Notes: a model not told the origin generated them from the letters alone. Counted from the stretch's first letter, positions 8,638-18,270 are shown. The stretch is DNA of 64,000 nt from Glaciecola sp. (GCA_029251505.1 JAQXDG010000211.1:1-64000); one strand, 5' to 3'. Numbers and translations are program-made.

Positions 8638-10176
8638 TTAAGACGAACAAGAAAGCGCAATGCCTTTATCGGTAGCCAAGGGCGCTGCAGCAAATTGGTC
8701 AATCTTACTTGCTTCGTTAAACGGATCACATAACGCCGATAAATAAGCATGAAATAACGAGTAATCACCCTCTTCTGCCGCCGCGATAACCGCTTGAGCA
8801 TGATGATTACGCAATACTGTGTGAGGATTGGCTTGGGTCATATTTGCTTGCATAGTCGAAAAAGGCACTGCTTGCACCTCGGCTTCAGCTTGATAAGCGC
8901 CAAGCCATTGGTCAAACAACCCAATATCCAAATGATGATCACGCAACTGAGCCATTTCAGCCCAATCAGCATGCCCACATAACTGCCGAAAATTATGATG
9001 ATAGTCTCGACCGGCGCCCGTTGCTGCCTGCACTGAATTATCTTCGTCAGATGTCTGGCTAGATTCAACTGTTTGTCCACTTTGTAAGAGTTGCATAAAC
9101 AACGCCATCATTTCCAGCGCAGTATCGGTCACTTCGGTTAAACCAAAACGTTTAATCATCAATTCATGATAATGGGTAACTAGCGTTGACTCATATTGAT
9201 CAAGTACAGCCGTAATATCCTCAATACTGGCAAAGGGGCGAAACGCTTGGGCAAGGGCATTGAGATCCCACAAGCCAATACTTGGTTGCTGTGAAAAACG
9301 ATAACGACCTTGGTGGTCTGATTTATTACACACATAATGCGGTTCAAAATCATCAAAAAATGCATACGGACCATAATCAAACGTAATTCCATGAATTGAC
9401 ATATTATCGGTGTTCATCACCCCATGATTAAAGCCATACACTTGCCATTTAGCGATTAAGGTGGCGGTATTTTTGACGATATTGGTAAACATAGTCAAAT
9501 GTGGATTATCGGTTTCTAATGCCTCAGGGAAATGCTCGGTTAACGCATATCGCATCAATTGGTCGAGTTTGTCGGGTGCGACTTGAGGATCAGAGCCCGC
9601 TTCTCGGTCATGATAAAAATACTCAAAGTGCCCAAAACGTAAATGGCTGGGTGCTGTGCGGATCATCAACGCGGCTTTTTCGAGTTTTTCTCGATACACC
9701 GGCTCATTTGAACTGATTAAACACAATGCCCGTGACGTAGGGATATTTAAATGATGCAGTGCCTCACTCGCTAGATATTCACGGATAGTTGAACGTAGTA
9801 CCGCACGCCCATCAGCATGGCGAGAATAAGGCGTGGGACCAGCTCCTTTTAAATGAAGATCATGCCGTGAACCATCGAGCGCTTCGACTTCGGTTAATAA
9901 CACACCCCGTCCATCACCGAGTTGCGGGTTCCATTGGCCAAATTGATGGCCGCCGTATTTTTGTGCGACACTATGTTGAGTTAAGCTTGAATCTCGATCA
10001 AATAATAATCCCATGAACGCATCATTATCCTGCCATGCTTTGGGTAAGCCAAGTGCATCCCACAGATCGTGATTAATCACTTGTAACTGAGGTTGATATA
10101 CCGGCGTGGGCTTAATCGGCGTGACCAAATCCGATAATTCATCAGCATAGGTGTGTAACAACCTCGGTTGGCTCAT
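8638..10176 (-). CDS. selO: Protein adenylyltransferase SelO (YdiU)
   Basis: 512 residues, somewhat longer than E. coli YdiU (about 480). Pseudokinase-like family that transfers AMP to Ser/Thr/Tyr of target proteins using a flipped ATP. Visible signatures: YGGHQFGQWNPQLGDGRG near the N-terminus, LHLKGAGPTPYSRHADGRAVLRS, MNTDNMSIHG (catalytic loop) and FDYGPYAFFDDFEP (metal-binding Asp). The protein ends SCSS, where the cysteine takes the place of the selenocysteine of vertebrate SelO and matches the usual bacterial form. Known role: AMPylation linked to redox stress. A short acidic and Gln/Ser-rich insert (QSGQTVESSQTSDEDNS) probably accounts for part of the extra length. Confidence 0.93.
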   Translation of the reverse strand: MSQPRLLHTYADELSDLVTPIKPTPVYQPQLQVINHDLWDALGLPKAWQDNDAFMGLLFDRDSSLTQHSVAQKYGGHQFGQWNPQLGDGRGVLLTEVEALDGSRHDLHLKGAGPTPYSRHADGRAVLRSTIREYLASEALHHLNIPTSRALCLISSNEPVYREKLEKAALMIRTAPSHLRFGHFEYFYHDREAGSDPQVAPDKLDQLMRYALTEHFPEALETDNPHLTMFTNIVKNTATLIAKWQVYGFNHGVMNTDNMSIHGITFDYGPYAFFDDFEPHYVCNKSDHQGRYRFSQQPSIGLWDLNALAQAFRPFASIEDITAVLDQYESTLVTHYHELMIKRFGLTEVTDTALEMMALFMQLLQSGQTVESSQTSDEDNSVQAATGAGRDYHHNFRQLCGHADWAEMAQLRDHHLDIGLFDQWLGAYQAEAEVQAVPFSTMQANMTQANPHTVLRNHHAQAVIAAAEEGDYSLFHAYLSALCDPFNEASKIDQFAAAPLATDKGIALSCSS

Positions 10177-10316
10177 GATTTTTCCTTAAAAATAATATGG
10201 TTATAATTCTCTATGCTTTTATAGAGTTACGTTGCTTATACGACACAACTGCAATAAATGTTTAAACCTTTTGGACTTGTTTATAGTATTAATGATCACT
10301 TATAAAAGGAACCAAC

Positions 10317-11021
10317 ATGCCTATTTTACATCATTTAAATCATTCTCGCTCGCAGCGCATTTTATGGTTATTTACAGAACTCGGTTTAGATTATGACATT
10401 CAAGCACACTTTCGTGATGCCAACACAGGGCTTGCGCCAAACTCTCTTAAAGCCGTATTTGATTTAGGGCGCTCACCTGTCGTCGCTTTGGACGATGAAG
10501 CACATACGATTTTAGGTGAATCAGGCGCCATCGTTGAATACTTTGCACAAACGAATCCTCAAGCGCAACTTACCGTCAAACCAAACGAACCACTATTCTC
10601 ACCCTATTTATATTGGTTACATTTTGCTGAAGGCACCATGATGCCTCCATTGATTGCTAATTTAGTATTAGACCAAGCGAAAGCAAAAAAGAAACCATTT
10701 TTAGTCAAAGCGATTGCAGATAAAGTGATAGAGGCAATATTAAATGCCTATTATGCCCCCAATAACGAACAAAATATTGCTCATGTTGAAAAACATCTAG
10801 CTCAACAAGCCCAGATCGGGTCTGATTTTTTTGTTGGTGATCGACTGACTGCAGTGGACTTTATGATGTTGTTTCCACTTGAAGCCATGGTGGCTAAAAA
10901 ACCTGGTAGCATGCCAACACACATCGTCGCTTATGTGAATCGGATGCAACAAAGACCCGCCTATCAGCAAGCCTTACAAGCGGGTGGAGAGTATAATTTT
11001 GGTCCAAAAAATGCCGCATAA
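10317..11021 (+). CDS. Glutathione S-transferase family protein
   Basis: 234 residues. The thioredoxin-like N-terminal domain contains HHLNHSRSQRILWLFTELGLDY, with a candidate catalytic Ser in place of Tyr, the cis-Pro region GRSPVVALDD and the glutathione gamma-glutamyl contact GESGAIVEYF. The C-terminal helical domain has the N-capping signature LTAVDFMMLFPLEAM. It probably conjugates glutathione to small electrophiles or reduces peroxides, and the substrate cannot be inferred. It is divergent from selO, itself redox-linked, and convergent with recQ, only six bases from its stop. Confidence 0.9.
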   Translation: MPILHHLNHSRSQRILWLFTELGLDYDIQAHFRDANTGLAPNSLKAVFDLGRSPVVALDDEAHTILGESGAIVEYFAQTNPQAQLTVKPNEPLFSPYLYWLHFAEGTMMPPLIANLVLDQAKAKKKPFLVKAIADKVIEAILNAYYAPNNEQNIAHVEKHLAQQAQIGSDFFVGDRLTAVDFMMLFPLEAMVAKKPGSMPTHIVAYVNRMQQRPAYQQALQAGGEYNFGPKNAA

Positions 11022-11027
11022 ATAACG

Positions 11028-12818
11028 TTATTGTGACATGACATGCTGGGTGATCACGTTGATGAACTGGTCACCATAGCGCTCCAACTTGACTTGTCCG
11101 ACCCCTGAGACAAACAAAAAATCACTCGGTTCCATCGGTAAGTTTTGTGCCATATCCACCAAACTTGCATCTGAGAATATCACGTATGGCGGTTTGCCCA
11201 TTTCATCAGCTAAACGCTTACGTAGGTTTTTCAGTTTCGCAAATAACTCTTTGTCATAGCTGACTTGTGGCGTGTTAGCTGCTTTCTTCGTACTGGTACT
11301 CAAACGCGGTACGGCTAATGTCAAGGGCACGTCACCACGTAAAATTCCTTTCGCTGCGTCGGTTAAACGCAAGACCGCATAATTGGTGATATCAATGAAT
11401 ATATAGCCTTTGTGGATCAGCTGATTGATGATATTCACCCAATACTCATCCGCCTGACTTTTACCTATACCAAATGTCGAAAGCTTGTCATGACCTTGTT
11501 CAATAATACGTTGTGGCCGGCGTCCTTTGAGCACATCCACGACTTGATTGGTTGTGCCGATTTGACGCATCCGATAAATACAAGACAAGACTTTTTGTGC
11601 GTACATCAGCCCATCAAAATGTTGTGGCGGATCTAAACATACATCACAGTTACCGCATTGGGTTTGACTCAGTTCAGAAAAATAATTGAGCAACACTTGA
11701 CGACGACATGTTTGTGCATCACCAAAGCGCTCCATCGCTTCAAATTTTTCTAGTTCGACTTCGATACGATGACTTTCTGATGTTTCAATCCACTGCTTGA
11801 TCCGTGCCGCATCTTTTTCATCAAATAACAATAATGCCTCTGACGCAAGACCATCTCGTCCCGCCCGCCCCGTTTCTTGGTAATAGGCTTCGATACTGCG
11901 CGGTAAATCATGATGGATCACATAACGGACGTTCGATTTGTTGATCCCCATCCCAAAAGCAACCGTCGCCACCATGATATCCAGATTATCATTTTGAAAG
12001 TCGCGCTGCGCTTGAGCCCGTTCTGCTTGGGATAATCCCGCATGGTATGCCCCGCATTTAAAGCCTTTGGCATACAGCTTACTTCGCACTTCATCCACTT
12101 TGTTGCGCGAAGAACAATAAATGATGCCATTGCCTTCATGCGCATGAATAAAGCGAATAATCTGGTCAATGGGTTTAAATTTAGGGATCACCGTATAGCG
12201 GATATTCGGACGATCAAAACTCGCCAAATGAACGTGTGGGTCATTTAGATTAAGTTGTTCTTGAATATCTTGGCGTGTCGCAATATCAGCGGTGGCGGTT
12301 AATGCCATAATTGGGATATACGGAAAAATCTCACGTAAACGGCCTAAATGACGGTAGTCTTGCCTAAAATCATGGCCCCAATGCGATACACAATGCGCTT
12401 CGTCGACCGCGATCAAACTTATGTTTAATTCATGTAAACGCTCTACAAAATGCCCTTGTAAAATGCGCTCAGGTGCCACAAACAAAATATCGGTCACCCC
12501 TTGATGTAATCGCTGGTAAACCTGCGCGATTTGCTCTGCGTCAAGTTGCGAACTGATTAAATCGGCTCTAATACCTACCGCTAGACATTGTTCCATTTGG
12601 TCTTGCATTAACGAAATTAACGGCGATACAACGATGGTTAAGCCGTCGTTGATAACGGCAGGGACTTGGTAGCAAAGGGATTTGCCACCGCCAGTTGGCA
12701 TGAGCACTAGACAGTCTTGTTTGGCTAAGGATGCTTCAATTACAGCCTGTTGACCAGGACGAAACGCATCATAGCCAAATGTCTGCTTTAAAGTCGTATG
12801 TAATATATCAGCGGTCAT
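11028..12818 (-). CDS. recQ: ATP-dependent DNA helicase RecQ
   Basis: 596 residues, matching the family (about 610). Helicase core with Walker A PTGGGKS (K46), DEAH at 139-142, TATAD and YQETGRAGRDG. The RecQ-specific zinc domain follows, with its four cysteines in CRRQVLLNYF...CGNCDVC. A winged-helix region comes next, and a C-terminal HRDC domain (about 520-596, LKNLRKRLADEMGKPPYVIFSD). It is a 3'-5' helicase in recombination and fork restart. It is transcribed alone, and no LexA box is evident in the 220-base gap upstream. Confidence 0.97.
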   Translation of the reverse strand: MTADILHTTLKQTFGYDAFRPGQQAVIEASLAKQDCLVLMPTGGGKSLCYQVPAVINDGLTIVVSPLISLMQDQMEQCLAVGIRADLISSQLDAEQIAQVYQRLHQGVTDILFVAPERILQGHFVERLHELNISLIAVDEAHCVSHWGHDFRQDYRHLGRLREIFPYIPIMALTATADIATRQDIQEQLNLNDPHVHLASFDRPNIRYTVIPKFKPIDQIIRFIHAHEGNGIIYCSSRNKVDEVRSKLYAKGFKCGAYHAGLSQAERAQAQRDFQNDNLDIMVATVAFGMGINKSNVRYVIHHDLPRSIEAYYQETGRAGRDGLASEALLLFDEKDAARIKQWIETSESHRIEVELEKFEAMERFGDAQTCRRQVLLNYFSELSQTQCGNCDVCLDPPQHFDGLMYAQKVLSCIYRMRQIGTTNQVVDVLKGRRPQRIIEQGHDKLSTFGIGKSQADEYWVNIINQLIHKGYIFIDITNYAVLRLTDAAKGILRGDVPLTLAVPRLSTSTKKAANTPQVSYDKELFAKLKNLRKRLADEMGKPPYVIFSDASLVDMAQNLPMEPSDFLFVSGVGQVKLERYGDQFINVITQHVMSQ

Positions 12819-13038
12819 AGGAGTTCATAAGTAACGCAAGTGCAATTGACATGTACACTAGTAAGTCCAAAACAATTAGTGATTATATCAGGTATCTTCT
12901 TTTATATTTTGTAATAAATTACACATTTTAGGTATTTTTGATGACAACTTGACCATTAGGAAAAACTCTTATTTACTTTTGTATGAATAGTAGACAATAT
13001 GTCCTAAAGATTAATAAAGAAAATGGAATGTAGTAATC

Positions 13039-13383
13039 ATGAATTATTCAATTAAGCATGTTTCACTCAGTGTGAATGACCGCCATAATGGTCTTTCTAT
13101 GTCTGACACTATCATTACTTTTGATTTACACATCAACGGCACAGTTTACTTCGGCGTACGCTTGTGGGCTAACCGTATTTTTGAAAATAAAATCCACCTC
13201 ACCCTCATGGGTCACCCAGAATTAGATACCTATCTAAAGTCGATGAAACGTAACTTATCACGTCAGCTCGTTTATGAACTGCGCTATCGTCAAGATTTCA
13301 TCCGTTTAGCTGATGACTATTTTTCTCATCATGTAGTCGGTCAAACCGAGTTTCAACCTAGCCAACTGACCATGGAACTTTAA
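13039..13383 (+). CDS. Uncharacterised 114-residue protein
   Basis: I do not recognise the family. The frame opens with ATG after an AT-rich leader (aagaaaatgg lies about 20 bases upstream) and its composition is like that of true genes here, with alternating hydrophobic residues that suggest beta strands (TIITFDLHINGTVYFGVRLW, IHLTLMG), then a helical, basic C-terminal half (SMKRNLSRQLVYELRYRQDFIRLADDYF). No signal peptide or membrane segment, so probably cytoplasmic. It sits between divergent recQ and rarD, 70 bases before rarD, and could be co-transcribed with it. It is likely real because no strong opposing frame exists. Confidence 0.65.
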   Translation: MNYSIKHVSLSVNDRHNGLSMSDTIITFDLHINGTVYFGVRLWANRIFENKIHLTLMGHPELDTYLKSMKRNLSRQLVYELRYRQDFIRLADDYFSHHVVGQTEFQPSQLTMEL

Positions 13384-13453
13384 AAACTAATCGTTGCTTG
13401 TCTGCATAGGATAATACACAATTGCACCTTCATTTTTTAAGGCGCTGCTGACT

Positions 13454-14368
13454 GTGCATCTAACTACTGACAAACCTGCTGATTCATCATTATCCCCTAC
13501 TCAGGCAGGAATGATTTTTGCTGTGTGCGCTTATACCATTTGGGGCGTCGCACCGGTTTATTTTAAGCAGTTATTACACGTCAGTGCGACTGAAATATTA
13601 ATGCATCGGATCATTTGGTCTGCGCTAGTATTAACGGGTCTAATTATTGGTCTAAAACAAATCGGTAAAGTCCGAGCTGCTTTGGTAGACAAAAAGGTCA
13701 TGAGCCTGCTCGCTACCGCGGGGTTATTACTCGGGTGTAATTGGTGGTTATTTATTTGGGCGATTAATAATAATCATCTGTTAGAAGCAAGTTTAGGTTA
13801 CTACATTAATCCGCTATTTAACGTGTTATTTGGCTTTGTATTTTTAGGTGAACGCTTTCGTAAACTGCAAAAAATAGCAGTTGGAATGGCTTTTACCGGT
13901 GTCGCCATCTTAGTTATTTCTTTTGGAGCAATCCCTTATATTGCATTAACGTTGGCCTTAAGTTTTAGCTTATACGGCTTGTTGCGCAAACAGGTTAAGG
14001 TTGATTCTATCCCAGGTTTGCTTATTGAAACCTGTATGATGCTGCCTTTGGCTATCGGTTATTGGTGCTGGATAGATTCACCTACCTCGAATTTTGCTAA
14101 CAACCCCTTATCAACGAATGTGTTATTTATACTGGCTGGAATAGTCACGACTGCGCCATTACTGTGCTTTACTGCCGCAGCAAAACGGTTGTTATATTCG
14201 ACGTTAGGGTTTTTTCAGTATATTGGTCCGAGCTTCATGTTTGTGCTCGCTGTGGTTGTTTACAACGAGCCATTTAACATCGAACGCATCATCACGTTTG
14301 GATTTGTATGGGCAGGGTTAGCCATTTTTACGTTTGATGCATTACGCCAATATCGACGAACACGCTAG
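13454..14368 (+). CDS. rarD: EamA-family permease, RarD type
   Basis: 304 residues with ten predicted membrane helices, the length of E. coli RarD (about 296). The GTG start has AAGG 12 bases before it; an internal ATG 19 codons on would still keep all helices. Signatures include AVCAYTIWGVAPVYFK, a family pattern in TM1, RIIWS, LEASLGYYINPL and YIGPSFMFVLAV. Inner-membrane drug/metabolite transporter superfamily; RarD is named for a chloramphenicol-sensitivity link, but its physiological substrate is unknown. It converges with uvrD across 12 bases. Confidence 0.9.
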   Translation: MHLTTDKPADSSLSPTQAGMIFAVCAYTIWGVAPVYFKQLLHVSATEILMHRIIWSALVLTGLIIGLKQIGKVRAALVDKKVMSLLATAGLLLGCNWWLFIWAINNNHLLEASLGYYINPLFNVLFGFVFLGERFRKLQKIAVGMAFTGVAILVISFGAIPYIALTLALSFSLYGLLRKQVKVDSIPGLLIETCMMLPLAIGYWCWIDSPTSNFANNPLSTNVLFILAGIVTTAPLLCFTAAAKRLLYSTLGFFQYIGPSFMFVLAVVVYNEPFNIERIITFGFVWAGLAIFTFDALRQYRRTR

Positions 14369-14380
14369 TACCTAATGGCG

Positions 14381-16549
14381 CTAGCAAGGTGTTAATTTGG
14401 CGTAAGCCAGTACCAACCACTTAGCACCAAAATCATCAAAATTAACTTGAACGCGGGCGCTTTCTCCAGAGCCTTCATAGTTTAAGACGGTGCCATCACC
14501 AAATTTATTATGGCTAACACGCATTCCTAATGAAAAACCACTTTCGCTAAATGCTTCGTGTGAGGTGCTTGGACTAAATCGATTGTGCATAGGTTGCGCC
14601 ACATTTTGGCGTAAGCGGATCTCTTCTATGCATTCTTTGGGTATTTCTCGGATAAAACGACTCGCCGTATGGAACTTATCTTGACCATACACGCGGCGTG
14701 TTTCAGCATGCGTAATATATAACTTTTGCATCGCACGGGTCATACCGACATAACATAAACGGCGCTCTTCTTCTAACCGTCCAGGCTCATCATTTGTCAT
14801 GGCACTAGGGAACATCCCTTCTTCTACCCCAGCTAAAAATACCAATGAAAATTCTAGTCCTTTAGCCGAGTGAATGGTCATCATTTGCACTGCATCTTGA
14901 TGCTTTTCAGCCTGACCTTCGCCAGCCTCAAGGGACGCATGGGCTAAGAATGCCGATAACGGCGACATCTCGTCCGCTTCAAGAGGCACTTCAAATTGTT
15001 TGCATGCCGTGACGAGTTCTTCTAAGTTTTCCACACGGGCTTGAGATTTTTCGCCTTTTTCAGCCTGATACATGGCAAACAAACCTGATGCCTTAATCGC
15101 ATGATCTGCTTGCTTATCTAACGTCAACGGCTTAATGTCATTACTCATGTTCATGATCAAATCCACAAACCCTTGCAAGGCATTACCGGCACGTCCAGAT
15201 AAGCGTTTTTCTTGGAGTATCATAATGGAGGTTTGCCACATGGACTGTTCGGTTGAGCGAGCTAGCTCACGGATCTGAGATAGGGTTTTATCCCCCATCC
15301 CACGCGTGGGTGTATTAACCACACGTTCAAACGCCGCATCATCCAACGGATGGTTAATCATGCGTAAATACGCCAGTGCATCTTTTATTTCTTGGCGTTC
15401 AAAAAAGCGTAACCCACCATAAATACGGTATGGGATCGCTTCTTGTAACAAGGCTTCTTCGAGTACACGAGATTGGGCGTTATTACGGTATAAAATGGCA
15501 CAATCAGATAAAGCATTACCTTCATCCATCCATTCTTTGATCCGCGCCACAATAAATCGAGATTCATCCAGTTCATTAAACCCCGCGTAGAGTTTAATCT
15601 TCTCGCCATCTTCGTCTTCGGTCCATAACTCTTTGCCTAAACGACCGGCATTGTTGTCAATCACGGCATTAGCGGCTTTGAGGATATGCCCGGTAGAGCG
15701 ATAATTTTGCTCAAGTCGAACAGTCTCTGCGCTAGGAAAGTCTTTCAAAAAATGCGAAATATTTTCAACATTTGCCCCACGCCAGCCATAAATAGATTGA
15801 TCATCATCACCAACAATCATCATGTTGTTCTCAGGGCATGCTAATAAACGCAGCCATGCATATTGAATATTGTTGGTATCTTGAAACTCGTCGACTAAAA
15901 TCGTGCGAAAGCGTTGCTGGTAATGTTGTTTTAGACGCGGGTTATCACGCCATAGCTCATACGCTCGAAGTAACAACTCCGCAAAGTCGATGAGCCCTGA
16001 ACGATCACAAGTTTGTTGATAGGCTTGATAAATATCTCGCATTTTTTGTTGATTCGCATCACCAAAGGTATCGATGTCTTTAGGTCGTAATCCTTCGTCT
16101 TTGTTGCCGTTGATATACCATTGTAACTGTTTGGCTGGCCAATCTTTTTCATCCAAATTCATGGATTTGATAATGCGCTTGATCAAGCGATGTTGATCAT
16201 CTGAATCTAAAATCGTGAAATTTTCAGGTAACTTCGCTTCAGTATAATGTGCGCGTAATAGTCGATGCGCCAAACCATGAAAGGTACCAATCCACATATG
16301 ATGCAAAGATTGACCTTTAAGATGTTCAATACGCCCACGCATTTCGCGCGCAGCTTTGTTGGTAAACGTGACGGCTAATATTGAAAAAGGTGATAAATTC
16401 TCGACTTCCATGAGCCACGCAATACGATGCACCAAGACACGTGTTTTACCACTGCCGGCGCCTGCAAGAATGAGCAAATCTTGGGCTGGGGCGGCAACGG
16501 CTTGGCGCTGCTTGTCATTTAACCCATCAAGTAATCGAGAAACATCCAT
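14381..16549 (-). CDS. uvrD: DNA helicase II (UvrD/MutU)
   Basis: 722 residues, the normal size. Superfamily 1 helicase: Walker A AGAGSGKT (K35), VTFTNKAAREM (Ia), VDEFQDTN (II), GDDDQSIYGWRGA (III), EQNYRST (IV), MTIHSAKGLEF (V) and VGMTRA (VI), with the C-terminal Tudor-like tail ending in NFDDFGAKWLVLAYAKLTPC. It unwinds DNA 3'-5' in nucleotide excision and mismatch repair. It is the last gene of the minus-strand lysA-dapF-xerC-yigB group by order, but an 83-base gap with a perfect LexA core gives it its own SOS-type control. Confidence 0.97.
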   Translation of the reverse strand: MDVSRLLDGLNDKQRQAVAAPAQDLLILAGAGSGKTRVLVHRIAWLMEVENLSPFSILAVTFTNKAAREMRGRIEHLKGQSLHHMWIGTFHGLAHRLLRAHYTEAKLPENFTILDSDDQHRLIKRIIKSMNLDEKDWPAKQLQWYINGNKDEGLRPKDIDTFGDANQQKMRDIYQAYQQTCDRSGLIDFAELLLRAYELWRDNPRLKQHYQQRFRTILVDEFQDTNNIQYAWLRLLACPENNMMIVGDDDQSIYGWRGANVENISHFLKDFPSAETVRLEQNYRSTGHILKAANAVIDNNAGRLGKELWTEDEDGEKIKLYAGFNELDESRFIVARIKEWMDEGNALSDCAILYRNNAQSRVLEEALLQEAIPYRIYGGLRFFERQEIKDALAYLRMINHPLDDAAFERVVNTPTRGMGDKTLSQIRELARSTEQSMWQTSIMILQEKRLSGRAGNALQGFVDLIMNMSNDIKPLTLDKQADHAIKASGLFAMYQAEKGEKSQARVENLEELVTACKQFEVPLEADEMSPLSAFLAHASLEAGEGQAEKHQDAVQMMTIHSAKGLEFSLVFLAGVEEGMFPSAMTNDEPGRLEEERRLCYVGMTRAMQKLYITHAETRRVYGQDKFHTASRFIREIPKECIEEIRLRQNVAQPMHNRFSPSTSHEAFSESGFSLGMRVSHNKFGDGTVLNYEGSGESARVQVNFDDFGAKWLVLAYAKLTPC

Positions 16550-16599
16550 CTATTGGCCTTTTATGGTCTTTGGCTTAAAGTAGCTAGTATAGCGAAAAA

Positions 16600-16615
16600 C
16601 TGTGGTTTTATACAG
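16600..16615 (-). promoter_or_regulatory. LexA (SOS) box upstream of uvrD
   Basis: CTGTGGTTTTATACAG fits the CTGT-N8-ACAG consensus exactly and lies 51 bases before the uvrD start codon. uvrD is a known LexA target in E. coli. The placement between yigB and uvrD suggests uvrD can be induced independently of the upstream genes. Confidence 0.8.
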
Positions 16616-16632
16616 TGCTTTTATAACGACGA

Positions 16633-17352
16633 TTATTTAGTCCAGTGTAACAGATCAGCAAAGTGAGATAACTGCACATCCGGTAAACATCGAGTCGGCT
16701 CTTGACGGATCCGCATTGGGCGATCAGCAGCATACCATGCCGACTTGTAACCATTTTGATAAGCACCTAGCACGTCATTATAAAGATTATCACCGACGTG
16801 TAATATTTGCTTGGTAGGCAAATCAAGGGCACGCTGTGCTTTGACGAACATATCCGCATGGGGCTTAGCACGATTATCAATATTCGCATGATAAACATGA
16901 CTAAAGTATCCCCCCAACCCAATGGCATTCACATCGACATTGCCATTGGTAATCGCAACCAGAGGCATTGATTCGGCTAATTGTTCTAATACCTGACGGT
17001 ACTCAATGGCAACGGTAAAATTACTGCGCTGTTGATAAAAATACGTAAAACAATCTAGCGCTGCTGCCTCTAATTCTGCGCCAGCATAGCCGCTTGCAGC
17101 CAAGCCTAAGCGTAACGTCGCTAAACGTAACATGCCCATGTCATATTGGATGTGAGGCTCGGTCGTTAACGCTTGGCGCTTGCAAGCTATCCAATCATGT
17201 TTGCTCAATTGTGCAGCCGCTGGATAATGTGACGCAATATGATCCATTAGTGCTTCTTCAGCTTGATAAATATACGGCATGTTATCGTATAGCGTATCAT
17301 CTAAATCAAACGTCATCGCACTGATATGGGTGACGGGTCGGTAAAATATCAT
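16633..17352 (-). CDS. yigB: HAD-family phosphatase YigB
   Basis: 239 residues. The HAD nucleophile motif is FDLDDTLYDN (D16 nucleophile, D18 acid/base), motif II is AITNGN, and HVGDNLYNDVLGAYQNG gives the metal-binding aspartates. In E. coli YigB dephosphorylates 5-amino-6-(5-phosphoribitylamino)uracil in riboflavin synthesis and also FMN. The start codon overlaps the xerC stop by four bases (ATGA type), as in the enteric dapF-xerC-yigB-uvrD group, so translational coupling is likely. Confidence 0.9.
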   Translation of the reverse strand: MIFYRPVTHISAMTFDLDDTLYDNMPYIYQAEEALMDHIASHYPAAAQLSKHDWIACKRQALTTEPHIQYDMGMLRLATLRLGLAASGYAGAELEAAALDCFTYFYQQRSNFTVAIEYRQVLEQLAESMPLVAITNGNVDVNAIGLGGYFSHVYHANIDNRAKPHADMFVKAQRALDLPTKQILHVGDNLYNDVLGAYQNGYKSAWYAADRPMRIRQEPTRCLPDVQLSHFADLLHWTK

Positions 17353-18263
17353 TTTTTAGCCCTTGGATGCGCGTTATCGTACACGCCCGCTAGGTGTTGA
17401 AAATCAAGGTGAGTGTACACTTGCGTGGTGGCTAAATTAGCATGTCCTAATAGCTCTTGCACCGCACGTAAATCACCGCTTGACTCTAATACGTGTGTTG
17501 CAAAGGAATGGCGCAGTTTATGCGGAGAAATATGTGTTTCAATGCCTTGTTTTATGCCAAGTTGCTCTAACCGTTTAGCCACTTGGCGATTACCTAAACG
17601 CCCACCACGCTGTGATAAAAACAACGCAGTCTCTGTGCAATTTGCAGGAGCAATAAACTCCACTCGCCAGTGTAGCCATGCATTCACTGCATCCCATGCA
17701 TGTTGCCCAATCGGGATCCGTCGTTGTTTTCCGCCTTTACCATTGACGTTGAGAATATGATCATCCAGCACATCTAAGCAATTAAGACCGGTGACTTCAG
17801 ATAAGCGCAAACCACAACCATAGACTAGCTCAAACATCGCTTTATCACGGGCTTCATGCACCGATTCAGGAGTAAAAGTCAGTAGCCCTTCAAGTTGTTC
17901 AACATGTAAATGTTTAGGTAGCGGTTTGCCCATTTTAGGCGCATTAACTGATTCCGCAGGGTTTTGCTGCAAGACACCCTGCTCGACTAAAAATGTACAA
18001 AACTGACGTAATGCGCTTAAGCGTAATGCGATACTGCGTGCGCTTAACCCGCTCTGTTTAGATAAGGAGACAATGCGTTTTATTTGTTCAACACTCAAAC
18101 CCTGCCAAGTATGCAAGGTGAGTAAGTCTTTACTGACTAAAATATGAGAGATGTAAGCTTGTTGGGTATGTATAGAGTATTGGCGTTCAACTTTGAGCAT
18201 TTGGGCAAATGCAAATACCCACTCATCATCATAGATGGTGCTTGAGTGGGCCGGCGTAGTCAT
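17349..18263 (-). CDS. xerC: Site-specific tyrosine recombinase XerC
   Basis: 304 residues from the ATG at 18263, which follows the upstream stop by seven bases. A TTG at 18290 would add nine residues but overlap the DUF484 gene and lacks a good ribosome site. An N-terminal SAM-like core-binding domain (about 10-100) is followed by the catalytic domain with R153 (GCGLRLSEV), a lysine in NGKGGKQR, H248 and R251 (SPHKLRHSF), H274 (LGHANLATT) and nucleophile Y283. With XerD it resolves chromosome dimers at dif. The neighbourhood (dapF-DUF484-xerC-yigB) identifies it as XerC rather than XerD or a phage integrase. Confidence 0.95.
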   Translation of the reverse strand: MTTPAHSSTIYDDEWVFAFAQMLKVERQYSIHTQQAYISHILVSKDLLTLHTWQGLSVEQIKRIVSLSKQSGLSARSIALRLSALRQFCTFLVEQGVLQQNPAESVNAPKMGKPLPKHLHVEQLEGLLTFTPESVHEARDKAMFELVYGCGLRLSEVTGLNCLDVLDDHILNVNGKGGKQRRIPIGQHAWDAVNAWLHWRVEFIAPANCTETALFLSQRGGRLGNRQVAKRLEQLGIKQGIETHISPHKLRHSFATHVLESSGDLRAVQELLGHANLATTQVYTHLDFQHLAGVYDNAHPRAKK

Positions 18264-18270
18264 TGGCTTA

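Noticed and set aside
8577-8801. Small frame overlapping the end of selO
   Set aside because: It is Arg/Leu-rich, out of frame with the SelO signature SCSS, and has no ribosome site.
10000-10176. Selenocysteine in SelO
   Set aside because: The terminal motif is SCSS followed by an ordinary stop; there is no TGA in the expected place.
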